64,000 nt of DNA from JAHQVI01 sp963727575 (GTDB lineage: Bacteria > Pseudomonadota > Alphaproteobacteria > Rhizobiales > Rhodomicrobiaceae), in contig CAVSIA010000028.1 in the NCBI GenBank assembly GCA_963727575.1, positions 1 to 64,000 on the forward strand, given 5' to 3'. A program made the position numbers and the translations under genes. Under the pieces are notes generated by a model that saw only the letters and a program-made list of their open reading frames with translations, made no database searches and was not told the origin of the DNA. Shown here one piece after another: positions 24,827 through 34,650 of this stretch. Every line of letters starts with the position of its first letter. The first letter of the stretch is position 1.

Positions 24827-27294
24827 ATGACATCGATGCCCATATCTTTTCCCTCGATTACTCCGGAGCAATTCAAGGATGACATCCTTCGCAAGCTGAT
24901 CCTCGCGGTCGGCAAGGATCCGGACCATGCCAGTGCTCGAGACTGGCTGATCGCGACATCGCTGGCGGTGCGCGATCAACTCGTCGTCCGCTGGATGGAG
25001 AGCACCCGGCAGATTTATGCGCGCGAGGAGAAGCGGGTCTACTATCTTTCGATGGAGTTTCTGATCGGCCGTCTGCTGACCGACAATCTCTCCAATCTCG
25101 GCCTTTATGCGACCTGTGAGCGGGCGCTTGGCGATCTCGGTCAGTCGCTCGATGAACTGAAGGAACGCGAGCCCGACGCTGCGCTCGGCAATGGCGGCCT
25201 CGGCCGGCTCGCGGCCTGCTTTCTGGAGAGCATGGGCTCGGTCGGCATCGCCGGCTTCGGCTACGGCATCCGCTACGATCACGGCCTGTTCCGCCAGGCT
25301 TTCGACGATGGCTGGCAGATCGAGAAGCCCGAGGACTGGTTGTCCTTCGGCAATCCCTGGCAGTTCGAGCGCCCGGAAGTCGTCTACGAGATCGGCTTCG
25401 GCGGGCATGTCGAGGCGGCCGGCGACGAACCGGGGCAGCGCCGCGCCTGCTGGCATCCGGCGGAGCGCGTTCTCGCCGTCGCCTTCGATACGCCCATTGC
25501 CGGCTGGCAGGGGCGCCGGGTCAACACGCTGCGCCTGTGGTCGGCGCGTTCGCCCAATCTGATGCGGCTCGAAGAGTTCAATCGCGGCGACTATCTCGGC
25601 GCCCTCGGCGATCAGGCCCGGGCCGAAAGCATTTCGCGCGTGCTCTATCCCGATGATTCGACGCCGTCGGGCAGGAGTTGCGGGTGAAGCAGGAATTCTT
25701 CTTCACCTCCGCCTCGCTCCAGGATCTCGTCCGCCGTCACATCGAGCAGTTCGGAAACCTGGCTTCGCTCCCCGACAAAGTCGCCATCCAGCTCAACGAT
25801 ACGCACCCGGCCCTCGCCGTGCCGGAGCTGATGCGGCTCCTGGTCGACGACCACGGCGTCCCCTGGAAGGAGGCGTGGCGGCTGACCGAGGGGTGCATTT
25901 CCTACACCAACCACACGCTTCTGCCCGAGGCGCTGGAAACCTGGCCCGTGGCGCTGATGCAGCAATTGTTGCCGCGCCATATGCAGATCATCGAGTTGAT
26001 CCATGCCGATCAGATGGCGGCGCTTCGCGAGCAGGGCGTTGCCGACGACATGCTCCGCGCGGTCGCGTTGATCGACGATCAGAACGGCCACCGCGTGCGG
26101 ATGGGCAACCTCGCTTTTCTCGGCGCGCATCGGGTGAACGGCGTCTCGGCGCTGCATTCGAAGCTGATGAAGGAGACCGTGTTCAGCGCCCTGCACAAGC
26201 TCTACCCCGACCGGATCGTCAACGAGACCAACGGCGTCACCCCGAGGCGCTGGCTGCTCGAGTGCAATCCGAAGCTTGCGGCGCTGATCACCGAAGCGAT
26301 CGGCGATCGCTGGGTCGGCGATCTGGAGCGGCTCGAAGCGCTTGCTCCGATGGCGGACGACCCTGCATTCCGGGAGCGTTTCGCGGCGGTGAAGCACGCC
26401 AATAAGGAAGCCCTGGCGCGCGTCGTCGAGGCTCGGCTCGGGCTGCGAATCGACACGCAGGCGCTCTTCGACGTACAGATCAAGCGGATGCACGAATATA
26501 AGCGCCAGCTTCTGAATATCCTCGAGACCGTCGCGCATTATCATGCGATCCGCGCGGCGCCGCAGATGGATTGGCGACCCCGCGTCAAGATCTTCGGCGG
26601 GAAGGCGGCGGCCTCCTATCACATGGCCAAGTTGATCATTAAGCTGATCAATGACGTCGCCCGCACGGTAAATGCCGACCCCCTCGTCGGCGACCGGCTG
26701 AAGGTGGCGTTCCTGCCGAATTACCGCGTGTCGCTTGCCGAGAAGATCATCCCGGCTGCCGATCTGTCCGAGCAGATCTCGACGGCGGGCATGGAGGCGT
26801 CGGGCACCGGCAATATGAAGCTGGCGCTCAACGGCGCGCTCACCATCGGTACGCTGGACGGCGCCAATGTGGAGATCAGGGAGCGGGTGGGGCCGGAGAA
26901 TATTTTCATCTTCGGGCTGACCGCCGACGAAGTTCTGGAGGCGCGCCGGATCGGCTATGAGGCGGAGAAGACGATCGGCGAGGTGCCGGCCTTGAAGGAA
27001 ACGCTGGATGCGATCGGAAGCGGCGTGTTCTCAGCCGACGATCCCGCGCGCTATCGCCCGCTGATCGATAGCCTGATGCACCGCGACTACTTCCTGGTCA
27101 CCGCCGATTTCGACGCGTACGCAGAGATGCAACGGACGGTCGACCGCGCCTATGGCGCGCCGGACGAGTGGCATCGCAAGGCGGTTTTGAACACCGCCCA
27201 CTCTGGGTGGTTCTCGTCGGACCGGACCATTCGCGGCTATGCCCGCGACATCTGGAGCATCGCCGGCCTGGACGGCGATGAAACTCCGCCATGA
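24827..27294 (+). CDS. glgP: glycogen phosphorylase, one frameshift
   Basis: About 822 residues are read over two frames joined near 25669, where a single missing base separates DDSTPSG from QELRVKQEFFFTSASL. Landmarks include REEKRVYYLSMEFLIGRLL, AALGNGGLGRLAACFLESM, GIRYDHGLFRQ, HPALAVPELMRLLVDDH, FNETNGVTPRRW-like NETNGVTPRRWLLECNP, and EASGTGNMKLALNGALTIGT. The Lys in EASGTGNMK carries pyridoxal phosphate. It releases glucose-1-phosphate from glycogen. The ATG at 24827 follows AAGGAAAG. glgC begins 82 bases downstream. Confidence 0.95.
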
Positions 27295-27376
27295 GCCTCG
27301 ACCGTCCGTCTGCGGAAGCCGTGTGAGCGGCAGGCCGGACGATCGTCGCCGAACAACAACCAGGGAGGAAGCTGAA

Positions 27377-28651
27377 ATGGGCAGGACGCAGCGGATCGCA
27401 TCGAACCTTTCACGCAATGCCATGGCCTATGTCCTGGCCGGCGGCCGCGGCTCGCGGCTTCTGGAGCTGACCGACAAGCGGGCCAAGCCTGCGGTTTATT
27501 TCGGCGGCAAGAGCCGGATCATCGATTTCGCGCTCTCCAATGCGCTCAATTCCGGTATCCGCCGGATCGGGGTCGCCACTCAGTACAAGGCGCATTCGCT
27601 GATCCGCCATCTGCAGCGCGGCTGGAACTTCTTCCGACCGGAACGCAACGAGGGCTTCGACATTCTCCCCGCCTCGCAGCGCGTCTCCGAACATGAGTGG
27701 TATGCGGGCACCGCCGACGCGGTGTACCAGAACATCGACATCATCAATGGCTACGCCCCGGAATTCATGATCATTCTGGCCGGCGACCATGTCTACAAGA
27801 TGGACTATGAGGTGATGCTGCAGCAGCACGTCAATTCCGGCGCGGACGTCACCGTCGGCTGCCTGGAAGTACCGCGCATGGAGGCGACCGCCTTCGGCGT
27901 CATGCATGTCGACAATGACGACCGCATCATCGAGTTTCTCGAGAAGCCCGCCGACCCGCCAGGCATGCCCGACAACCCGGAGCTGGCGCTCGCCAGCATG
28001 GGGATCTATGTCTTCCAGACACAGTTTCTCATCGAGGAGCTGGAGCGCGACGCCAACGATCCGACGTCGGATCGCGATTTCGGCAAGAACATCATTCCTT
28101 ATCTGGTAAAGAACGGCAAAGCCGTCGCACATCGCTACCCGACCTCATGCGTGCGCAGCGGCGCCGAGTTCAACGATGAGCCCTATTGGCGCGATGTCGG
28201 CACGATCGACGCCTATTGGCAGGCCAATATCGATCTCACCGATTTCGTCCCCGCGCTCGATCTCTATGACCGGGACTGGCCGATCTGGACCTATGCCGAG
28301 GTGACGCCGCCGGCCAAGTTCATCCATGACGAGGAGGCGCGGCGCGGCATGGCGGTCAGCTCGATGGTCTCCGGAGGCTGCATCATCTCGGGCAGCAAGA
28401 TCTATCAGTCGCTGCTGTTCACGGGCGTCCACTCTCATTCCTATAGCGAGCTGGAGCAGGTGGTGGCGCTGCCGGATGTGCATATTCGCCGGAATGCGCG
28501 GCTGAAAAAGGTGGTGATCGACCGCGGCGTGGAGATCCCGGAAGGGCTGGTGGTCGGCGAAGACCCGCAAGAGGACGCCCGCCGCTTCCGCCGCAGTGAG
28601 AGTGGCGTGTGCCTGATTACCCAGGCCATGATCGACCAGCTTGAGAGCTGA
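27377..28651 (+). CDS. glgC: glucose-1-phosphate adenylyltransferase
   Basis: The start is ATG 27377 behind AGGGAGGAA; a longer in-frame extension from 27239 overlaps glgP and was rejected. The 424-residue protein has the nucleotide-binding loop AYVLAGGRGSRLLELTDKRA, the sugar-site segment ASMGIYVFQ, SDRDFGKNIIPYLV, and WRDVGTIDAYWQANIDL. A C-terminal left-handed beta-helix starts around GGCIISGSKIYQSLLF. It makes ADP-glucose, the committed step of bacterial glycogen synthesis, and is normally under allosteric control by glycolytic intermediates. glgA follows after three bases. Confidence 0.96.
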   Translation: MGRTQRIASNLSRNAMAYVLAGGRGSRLLELTDKRAKPAVYFGGKSRIIDFALSNALNSGIRRIGVATQYKAHSLIRHLQRGWNFFRPERNEGFDILPASQRVSEHEWYAGTADAVYQNIDIINGYAPEFMIILAGDHVYKMDYEVMLQQHVNSGADVTVGCLEVPRMEATAFGVMHVDNDDRIIEFLEKPADPPGMPDNPELALASMGIYVFQTQFLIEELERDANDPTSDRDFGKNIIPYLVKNGKAVAHRYPTSCVRSGAEFNDEPYWRDVGTIDAYWQANIDLTDFVPALDLYDRDWPIWTYAEVTPPAKFIHDEEARRGMAVSSMVSGGCIISGSKIYQSLLFTGVHSHSYSELEQVVALPDVHIRRNARLKKVVIDRGVEIPEGLVVGEDPQEDARRFRRSESGVCLITQAMIDQLES

Positions 28652-28654
28652 TCG

Positions 28655-31600
28655 ATGAAGGTGCTGTCCGTCGCCTCGGAAGTTTATCCGCTGATCAAGA
28701 CCGGCGGCCTCGCGGACGTCGCCGGCGCGCTCCCCAGTGCTCTGGCGACCGAGCAGGTCGAGATGCGCACGCTGCTGCCGGGGTATGCCAGCGTGATGGG
28801 GCAGCTCGACAGCACGACCGTCGTTGCCGAGTTGGGCGACCTCTTCGGCGGCCGGGCGCGGCTGCGGCAGACGGCGCATGGCCGAAACGCGACGCCTCTC
28901 CTGGTCCTCGACGCGCCGCATCTCTACGATCGGCCGGGCAATCCGTATCTCGGCCCGGATGGCCGGGACTGGCCGGACAACCACTTCCGCTTTGCGGCGC
29001 TGGCTTGGGCCGCAAGCCGCGTCGGCCTCGGTTTGATCGAGGACTGGCGGCCGGATGTGGTCCATGGCCATGACTGGCAGGCGGGGCTGACGCCGGTCTA
29101 TCTCGGCGACGGGAAGGCGCGGCCGGCGACAGTGATGACAATCCACAACATCGCCTTTCAGGGCATCTTTCCCGCCGATCTGCTCACCGCGCTCCGGCTG
29201 CCGCGCGCAAGCTTCACCATCGACGGCCTTGAGTATCATGGCAAGATCAGCTTCCTGAAAGCGGGGCTCATCTATGCCGATCATCTGACAACGGTCAGTC
29301 CGACCTATGCTCGCGAAATCTGCACCCCGGCTTTCGGCATGGGCCTGGACGGCGTGCTGCGCCACCGCCGCGCGGTGCTCACCGGCATCACCAACGGGAT
29401 CGACGACGCAGTCTGGAATCCGAAGACCGATCCCAATATTCCGGCACCCTATGATGCCGCGGACCTCGACGCGAAGTCCGCCGACAAGGCGGCGCTGCAA
29501 ATGCGCTTCGGCCTCGATCCGGATCCGGAGGCGCTGCTGTTCTGCGTCGTCAGCCGGCTGACCGAGCAGAAGGGCCTCGATCTGCTGCTCGATGCGCTGC
29601 CGGCGATCATCGCCAATGGCGGCCAGCTTGCTTTGCTGGGCAGTGGCGAGGCGGATCTTCAGGCGGCGTTCCTCGCGGCGGCCCGGAACCACTCTGGACG
29701 GATCGGCGTTGTCCTCGGCTACGACGAGCCGCTGTCTCACCAGATGCAGGCCGGCGCGGATGCGATCATCGTGCCGTCTCGCTTCGAGCCTTGCGGCCTT
29801 ACTCAGCTTTACGGTTTGCGCTACGGAACCCTGCCCATCGTCGCCCGTGTCGGCGGTCTTGCCGACACGGTGATCGACGCCAATCAGGCCGCGTTGCTCG
29901 ACGGCGTCGCCACCGGCTTCCAGTTCACCGCCGATCAACCCGGCGGGCTTGAAACCGCGCTCGAACGCGCGTTCCAGCTCTACCGCGACCGTCCCGGCTG
30001 GCAGGCGGTGCAGCGGCGCGCGATGAGCCGGAAGGTGGACTGGTCGGTGCCGGCGAAGGCCTATGCCGCGCTTTATCGGAGCGTGGCGGGCGCACATGCG
30101 GAAAATCCGAAACCGGAAAGCGCCGGGCGGCCGGATCAGAAGCGAATGAACATGCCGGGAGGCTCTCCGATGACCATCACGACTGTCCAGACCAAGCCCT
30201 TCGACGGACAAAAGCCCGGCACCTCCGGCTTGCGGAAGAAGGTCCCGGTGTTTCAGCAGCCTCATTACGTGGCCAATTTCGTGCAGTCGATTTTCAACGC
30301 CTTGCCGGGCATGAAGGGCCAGACCATCGTCGTCGGCGGTGACGGGCGGTATTTCAACAAGAAAGCCATCCAGATCATCCTGAAGATGGCGGCAGCGAAC
30401 GGCATCGGCCAGGTGCTGGTCGGCCGCGACGGCCTGCTCTCGACGCCCGCCGCATCATGCCTGATCCGCAAGAACAAGGCGTTCGGCGGCATCGTGCTGT
30501 CGGCCAGCCACAATCCCGGCGGCCCCGACGGCGATTTCGGCATCAAATACAACGCCACCAACGGCGGTCCGGCGCCGGAGAAGATCACCGATGCCATCTT
30601 CGCCTGTACGCGGGAGATCGACGCTTACCGGATCTTCGAAGGCAGCGACGTCGACCTTGGTACGCTTGGCCGCAGCCAGCTTGGCGAATTGGCCATCGAA
30701 ATCGTCGATCCGGTTGCGGACTATCAAGCGCTGATGGAGACGCTGTTCGATTTCGATGCCATCCGCGATCTGTTCCGGAGCGGCTTCTCCATGCGTTTCG
30801 ACGCCATGCACGCGGTGACCGGTCCTTATGCGAAAGCGATCCTGGAGGGGAGCCTGGGCGCACCGGCCGGCACCGTCATCAATGGCGTGCCGAAGCCCGA
30901 TTTCGGCGGCCACCACCCCGATCCGAATCTCGTCTACGCGAAGGATCTCTATGACCTGCTGATGAGCGCCAACGGTCCCGATTTCGGTGCCGCCTCCGAT
31001 GGCGACGGCGACCGCAATCTGATTATCGGCAAGGGGCAGTTCGTCACGCCGTCCGATAGCCTCGCTTTGCTCGCCGCCAACGCTCACCTCGCACCCGGCT
31101 ATGGAGACGGCCTCGCCGGTATCGCCCGGTCCATGCCGACCAGCCAGGCGGCCGACCGGGTCGCCGAGCGGCTCGGCATTGCGCTGTTCGAGACGCCGAC
31201 CGGCTGGAAGTTCTTCGGCAATCTGCTCGATGCCGGAATGGCGACGATCTGCGGCGAGGAGAGCGCGGGCACCGGCTCGAACCATGTCCGCGAAAAGGAC
31301 GGGCTCTGGGCGGTCCTGCTCTGGCTCAACATTCTCGCCAGGCGCCGGCAGCCGGTCGCCGCGATCGTCGCGGAACACTGGCAATCCTTCGGCCGCAACT
31401 ACTACACCCGCCACGATTATGAAGAGCTCGATGCCGCTGTGGCGGGCGAGCTTATGGCCGATCTGCGGGCGCGTCTCGCAGGCCTGCCGGGAACGTCCAC
31501 GCCAGCGGGCATCATCGCGAGCGCCGACGATTTCTCCTATCACGATCCGGTCGACGGCTCGCTGAGCGAGCATCAGGGCTTGCGCGTCCTGTTCGACGAC

Positions 31601-31801
31601 GGCTCGCGGATTGTCTTCCGTCTGTCCGGCACAGGGACCGAGGGCGCAACCCTGCGCGTCTACCTCGAGCGCTTCGAACCGGACCCGGCCAAGCATGGCT
31701 TGGAAACGCAGGCTGCAATCTCGCCGCTCATCGCCACCGCCGACGCCCTGGCCGGCATCACCGAGCGCACCGGACGCGATACACCGTCGGTGATCACCTG
31801 A
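28655..31801 (+). CDS. glgA: glycogen synthase GlgA reading in frame into phosphoglucomutase
   Basis: The frame opens MKVLSVASEVYPLIKTGGLA, where KTGGL binds ADP-glucose, and continues through VVHGHDWQAGL, TIHNIAFQGIFP, GITNGIDDAVWNP, RLTEQKGLDLLLDALP and SRFEPCGLTQLYGLRYGTLP. This GT5 glycogen synthase finishes near residue 480. The same frame then runs through a hydrophilic stretch (about residues 483-505) into a complete phosphoglucomutase, giving 1048 residues. Normally these are two genes. A ribosome binding site and ATG at the pgm start, and a TGA in a neighbouring frame at 30146-30148 (within GCGAATGAAC), suggest that either a lost base or a true fusion is responsible. glgB and glgX, often in such operons, are absent. 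Confidence 0.88.
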   Translation: MKVLSVASEVYPLIKTGGLADVAGALPSALATEQVEMRTLLPGYASVMGQLDSTTVVAELGDLFGGRARLRQTAHGRNATPLLVLDAPHLYDRPGNPYLGPDGRDWPDNHFRFAALAWAASRVGLGLIEDWRPDVVHGHDWQAGLTPVYLGDGKARPATVMTIHNIAFQGIFPADLLTALRLPRASFTIDGLEYHGKISFLKAGLIYADHLTTVSPTYAREICTPAFGMGLDGVLRHRRAVLTGITNGIDDAVWNPKTDPNIPAPYDAADLDAKSADKAALQMRFGLDPDPEALLFCVVSRLTEQKGLDLLLDALPAIIANGGQLALLGSGEADLQAAFLAAARNHSGRIGVVLGYDEPLSHQMQAGADAIIVPSRFEPCGLTQLYGLRYGTLPIVARVGGLADTVIDANQAALLDGVATGFQFTADQPGGLETALERAFQLYRDRPGWQAVQRRAMSRKVDWSVPAKAYAALYRSVAGAHAENPKPESAGRPDQKRMNMPGGSPMTITTVQTKPFDGQKPGTSGLRKKVPVFQQPHYVANFVQSIFNALPGMKGQTIVVGGDGRYFNKKAIQIILKMAAANGIGQVLVGRDGLLSTPAASCLIRKNKAFGGIVLSASHNPGGPDGDFGIKYNATNGGPAPEKITDAIFACTREIDAYRIFEGSDVDLGTLGRSQLGELAIEIVDPVADYQALMETLFDFDAIRDLFRSGFSMRFDAMHAVTGPYAKAILEGSLGAPAGTVINGVPKPDFGGHHPDPNLVYAKDLYDLLMSANGPDFGAASDGDGDRNLIIGKGQFVTPSDSLALLAANAHLAPGYGDGLAGIARSMPTSQAADRVAERLGIALFETPTGWKFFGNLLDAGMATICGEESAGTGSNHVREKDGLWAVLLWLNILARRRQPVAAIVAEHWQSFGRNYYTRHDYEELDAAVAGELMADLRARLAGLPGTSTPAGIIASADDFSYHDPVDGSLSEHQGLRVLFDDGSRIVFRLSGTGTEGATLRVYLERFEPDPAKHGLETQAAISPLIATADALAGITERTGRDTPSVIT
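30170..31801 (+). CDS. pgm: phosphoglucomutase (possible independent start inside the glgA-pgm frame)
   Basis: ATG 30170 follows CCGGGAGGCTC, a good ribosome binding site, and begins MTITTVQTKPFDGQKPGTSG, the usual alpha-D-glucose phosphomutase start. The active-site Ser lies in GGIVLSASHNPGGPDGDFG, the metal-binding loop is ASDGDGDRNLIIG, the sugar loop GEESAGTGSNHVREKDG, and the phosphate-binding loop FRLSGTGTEGATLRVY. Length is 543 residues, the normal size. It interconverts glucose-6-phosphate and glucose-1-phosphate, connecting pgi to glgC and glgP. It is listed separately because the evidence for its own start is as strong as that for fusion. Confidence 0.85.
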   Translation: MTITTVQTKPFDGQKPGTSGLRKKVPVFQQPHYVANFVQSIFNALPGMKGQTIVVGGDGRYFNKKAIQIILKMAAANGIGQVLVGRDGLLSTPAASCLIRKNKAFGGIVLSASHNPGGPDGDFGIKYNATNGGPAPEKITDAIFACTREIDAYRIFEGSDVDLGTLGRSQLGELAIEIVDPVADYQALMETLFDFDAIRDLFRSGFSMRFDAMHAVTGPYAKAILEGSLGAPAGTVINGVPKPDFGGHHPDPNLVYAKDLYDLLMSANGPDFGAASDGDGDRNLIIGKGQFVTPSDSLALLAANAHLAPGYGDGLAGIARSMPTSQAADRVAERLGIALFETPTGWKFFGNLLDAGMATICGEESAGTGSNHVREKDGLWAVLLWLNILARRRQPVAAIVAEHWQSFGRNYYTRHDYEELDAAVAGELMADLRARLAGLPGTSTPAGIIASADDFSYHDPVDGSLSEHQGLRVLFDDGSRIVFRLSGTGTEGATLRVYLERFEPDPAKHGLETQAAISPLIATADALAGITERTGRDTPSVIT

Positions 31802-31911
31802 GGATAGCGTGGTCCCCAAGCGCGCCGGCCACTTCGACGCCCGTGTGGTGGACGTTTGCCAGATCGGGATCAGTTGGGGCGGCAACGTTTCGATCTCGTG
31901 CCAGCTATTCC

Positions 31912-31943
31912 GCACGCGTCACTCCCGCGCAAACGGGGACCCG
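31912..31943. repeat. dispersed alphaproteobacterial palindromic repeat
   Basis: GCGTCACTCCCGCGCAAACG followed by GGGACCCGG resembles the abundant repeat of the form CGTCATTCCCGCGAAAGCGGGAATCC found between genes of many Hyphomicrobiales. TCCCG and CGGGGA form the stem. It lies between the convergent pgm and deoB genes, a usual site for such elements. The identification is by resemblance only. Confidence 0.4.
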
Positions 31944-31959
31944 GTAAGGAAGTAACCCT

Positions 31960-33139
31960 CTATGAGCGCGGCAGAAATGGCAGTCCAGCTTGGGGCGCCG
32001 AAAGGCCGATATGCATCGAGCAGGTTGCGCCGATATCGACAAAGCTCTCCCGCCGGCCGATGCATGCGGGGGTGCCGGAGGCGGTGACGGCGAGGATCGG
32101 CACCTGCTCACGGGTATGGTCGGTGCCGGGCCAGCTCGGGTCGCAGCCGTGATCGGCGGTTATCACGAGCAGGTCGTCGCCCCGAAGCGCGGTCAGCAAT
32201 TCCGGCAGCCGCGCGTCGAACGCTTCGAGGGCGGCGGCGTAGCCTGGAACGTTTCTGCGGTGACCGTAAAGGGCATCGAAGTCGACGAAATTGGCGATGA
32301 GAAGCCCGCCATCGTCGAGGCTGCAGGCGCCTTGAAGCACGGCATCGAAGAGCGCGTCGTTGCCGTCGCCCTTCAGAACCTGGCCGGTGCCTGAATGAGC
32401 AAAGATGTCGGCGATCTTGCCAACGGTGATGACGTGCCGCCCGGCAGCGCTCGCGCGATCCAGGATCGTCGGGGCGGGAGGCGGCATCGCCAGATCGCGG
32501 CGGTTGGCCGTGCGTTTGAAATCGCTTGCGGTGGAGCCGATGAACGGGCGGGCGATCACTCGGCCGATGCGAAGCGGGTCGACCAGCTCTCGCGTGCGCT
32601 GCGACCTGGAACACGCTGTCGGCGGATGTGTAACAGATCGGTTTTCCAGTGGCGATGTGCTCCTCTCCGAGCGCGGCGATGATATCGGTGCCGGAGGCGT
32701 GGCGGTTTCCGAGTATGCCCGCAAGGCCCGCGCCGCGGCAGAGCGCGTCGGTGAGCTCGACGGGGAAGCAGGGGCTGGCGCGCGGGAAATAGCCCCAGTC
32801 GCGCAGCACCGGCACGCCGGCGATCTCCCAATGGCCGGACGGAGTGTCCTTTCCCTTCGAAATTTCTGCGGCGCAGCCATAGGCTGCCTCGGGCGAGCCG
32901 TTCAATTCCAGGCCCGGCGGGCAGCGCCCGGTCGCCAGCCTCGACGCCTCGCCCAAGCCAAGCCGGACCAGATTGGGCACGGTCAGCGCACCGGCGCGCG
33001 GGCCGTCGACGTCCGCTCTGCCCCCGGCGCATGCCTCAGCGATGTGGCCGAGGGTGTCAGCGCCTTCATCGCCATATCCGGCCGCATCGGGGGCGCGCCC
33101 ACCGACGGAATCCAGAACCAGCAGGAATGCGCGCGGCAT
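31960..33139 (-). CDS. deoB: phosphopentomutase, one frameshift
   Basis: The start MPRAFLLVLDSVG follows GGGAGATCGAG. It continues with PDAAGYGDEGADTLGHIAEA, KGKDTPSGHWEIAG, LGNRHASGTDIIAALGEEH and PICYTSADSVFQVAAH. After a frame change near 32600 come RVIARPFIGST, ITVGKIADIFAHSGTGQVLK, LLIANFVDFDALYGHRRNV, VITADHGCDPSWPGTDHTRE and EQVPILAV. The GHWE, DFD and DHG...DHTRE boxes are the metal and phosphate site of the DeoB family. It moves the phosphate between C1 and C5 of ribose or deoxyribose in nucleoside salvage. About 393 residues, normal. No other deo genes are nearby. Confidence 0.92.
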
Positions 33140-33541
33140 CTCGATCTCCCAAAGGCTCGCGCTGAAAATGAAACGGGTCGTGTCCCGCAGCCGGAAATCG
33201 CCAGTCGATTGGCGTCAGCGCCGATCGGTGGCGGCATCAGCCTTCGAAGCGCCGCGACATCGCCCGCGCGGGACGCCGCGGCGCCTCGTCGATATGGCTG
33301 TGAGCGGCAGCCGGCCCGTCTTCAACGATACAGGGGAAGCGGTTTGCAGCCTAGCGGAAGTGGAGGTTTCTCTCCAGGACATGGCAGGAATCGGGTCCGG
33401 CAAACGGTCGCGCCAACGTTGCCATCGGCAACCCGGCGGAAATGAAGGACTGGACGCGCGACACCGGCAATCGCCGTTCGCGCCCCAGTTCTTCGATGTC
33501 ACGCCTTGTGCGGCATGTGAGCGAGAGAGCCCGGTCCCGAT
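33140..33541. other. about 400 bases with no recognisable gene
   Basis: Open frames cross this stretch on both strands, but none shows a family motif, a ribosome binding site and a sensible start together. It lies between the start of deoB and the stop of the DUF4242 gene, both on the minus strand, so it should hold the deoB promoter. Nothing further is claimed. Confidence 0.4.
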
Positions 33542-33821
33542 CTATCGGTCGGACGCCGTCGTCGGATCGATCATGCGCCTTATCTCGGTGATCCTCGTCG
33601 CCGGGAACCCGCTGATCTCGGCGTGGCGGCGGACCATCCCCATCCGTTGCCAGATAGACGCAGAATGTCTTGTCGTCGGCGACGAAGGACTCCACCCATT
33701 GGACGTCGGGCGCCAGCTTGGCGAGTGCGGCGTTGGAGGTTTTTGCCGCCTCCCTGAGCTGTTCGCGCTCGAAAGTGCCGATCTTGGGGATCTCCCGCTC
33801 GATGATATATTTGCGCATCAT
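33542..33821 (-). CDS. DUF4242 (SCO4226-like) small protein, one frameshift
   Basis: The start MRKYIIEREIPKIGTFEREQ and the continuation APDVQWVESFVADDKTFCVY are typical of the DUF4242 family, small ferredoxin-like-fold proteins related to the nickel-binding SCO4226. A frame change near 33640 joins VYLATD to RHAEISGFPATRITEIRRMI and a stop at 33542, giving about 92 residues, the family norm. Without the frame change the frame runs on into an implausible Arg/Pro-rich tail. No function is claimed beyond family membership. Confidence 0.7.
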
Positions 33822-34013
33822 TTGAGTTGTCCTGATTGCCAGATGATTGGACTGACCATCGGTGGGCCAGTCTCCGCGGACCTTAGGCGGGGCCTGTTAT
33901 TTCACCGTCATCGGTGCGGCTGGAAATGGCTGGCCCAGCGTTATTTCTGCCAGGATGACGATCATCACGCTGCGGCCGGACCGGCGGCGGGTGGCGGCCG
34001 GGAGGATATTTCG

Positions 34014-34440
34014 GTGACCGTCAACAAGGAAGGCGTGCATCTGCGGCTCTTCGGGGGCCCCGACTATCTGGTGTATGGCGCGATCACGGAGCGGGCCGGC
34101 TCCCTGTCGCTGGGGATCGAGCTGTCCGAGGCCGAGACCGGGCATATCCGCTGGGCGAAGCGATATGACGCACCGGACGGCGACCCGTTGTCTTGGGCCG
34201 CGGGGGCGTGCCCGATGATCGTTGGCCGTGCGTCTGCAGCCCGGTTTCTGGCTCGGCCGCCAGATGCTGGCCGCGTGCCTCGCCGAGAGCGGCGACCTTG
34301 ATTCGGCATCGACGATGATTTCACAGCTGCGCAGGGATTATCCGGGCCGCACGGCGGAGGAGTTCGTGGCATGGTTTCCCTATGCGAGCCCGTTGGGCGG
34401 TGAGCCGGTCAGAGAAGCCCTTCACCGCGCAGGATGGTAG
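34014..34440 (+). pseudogene. remnant of an adenylate-cyclase-like / CadC-like TPR protein
   Basis: One frame holds YLVYGAITERAGSLSLGIEL and HIRWAKRYDAPDGDP. This resembles the TolB/FlgO-like segment that precedes the TPR repeats in many alphaproteobacterial class III cyclase and winged-helix proteins. After a frame change near 34215 the next readable piece is already the C-terminal end, LQPGFWLGRQMLAACLAESG ... REALHRAGW. The intervening TPR region and the whole N-terminal catalytic or DNA-binding domain are missing. This is more than a single-base error and is read as a deletion remnant. Confidence 0.5.
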
Positions 34441-34650
34441 CAGCACAACGATCCTCTACCGACGAAGCCGGATGACGCCGACGATCGCCGGTGCTGCCTC
34501 CGCTGCGACGCAATGCGCACCGGCACGGCATGGCTTCCCAATTGGCGCGACGCAGCCTATCGTCAGGTCGCGATTGATGGCGATGCTGGCGGCTGCTGAT
34601 GCCGCCGGACACCGGATCTCAACGCGCCCATCCAAATCAAGGCGTCAAAT

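Noticed and set aside
28145..30265. A 706-residue minus-strand open frame
   Set aside because: It lies opposite glgC and glgA, which have full family motifs, and its translation (His/Arg-rich, no motif) is a codon-bias shadow.
33215..33541. Short frames on the minus strand between deoB and the DUF4242 gene
   Set aside because: Their translations are Arg/Pro/Ser-rich with no family pattern, and they arise from reading past the true frame of the DUF4242 gene.
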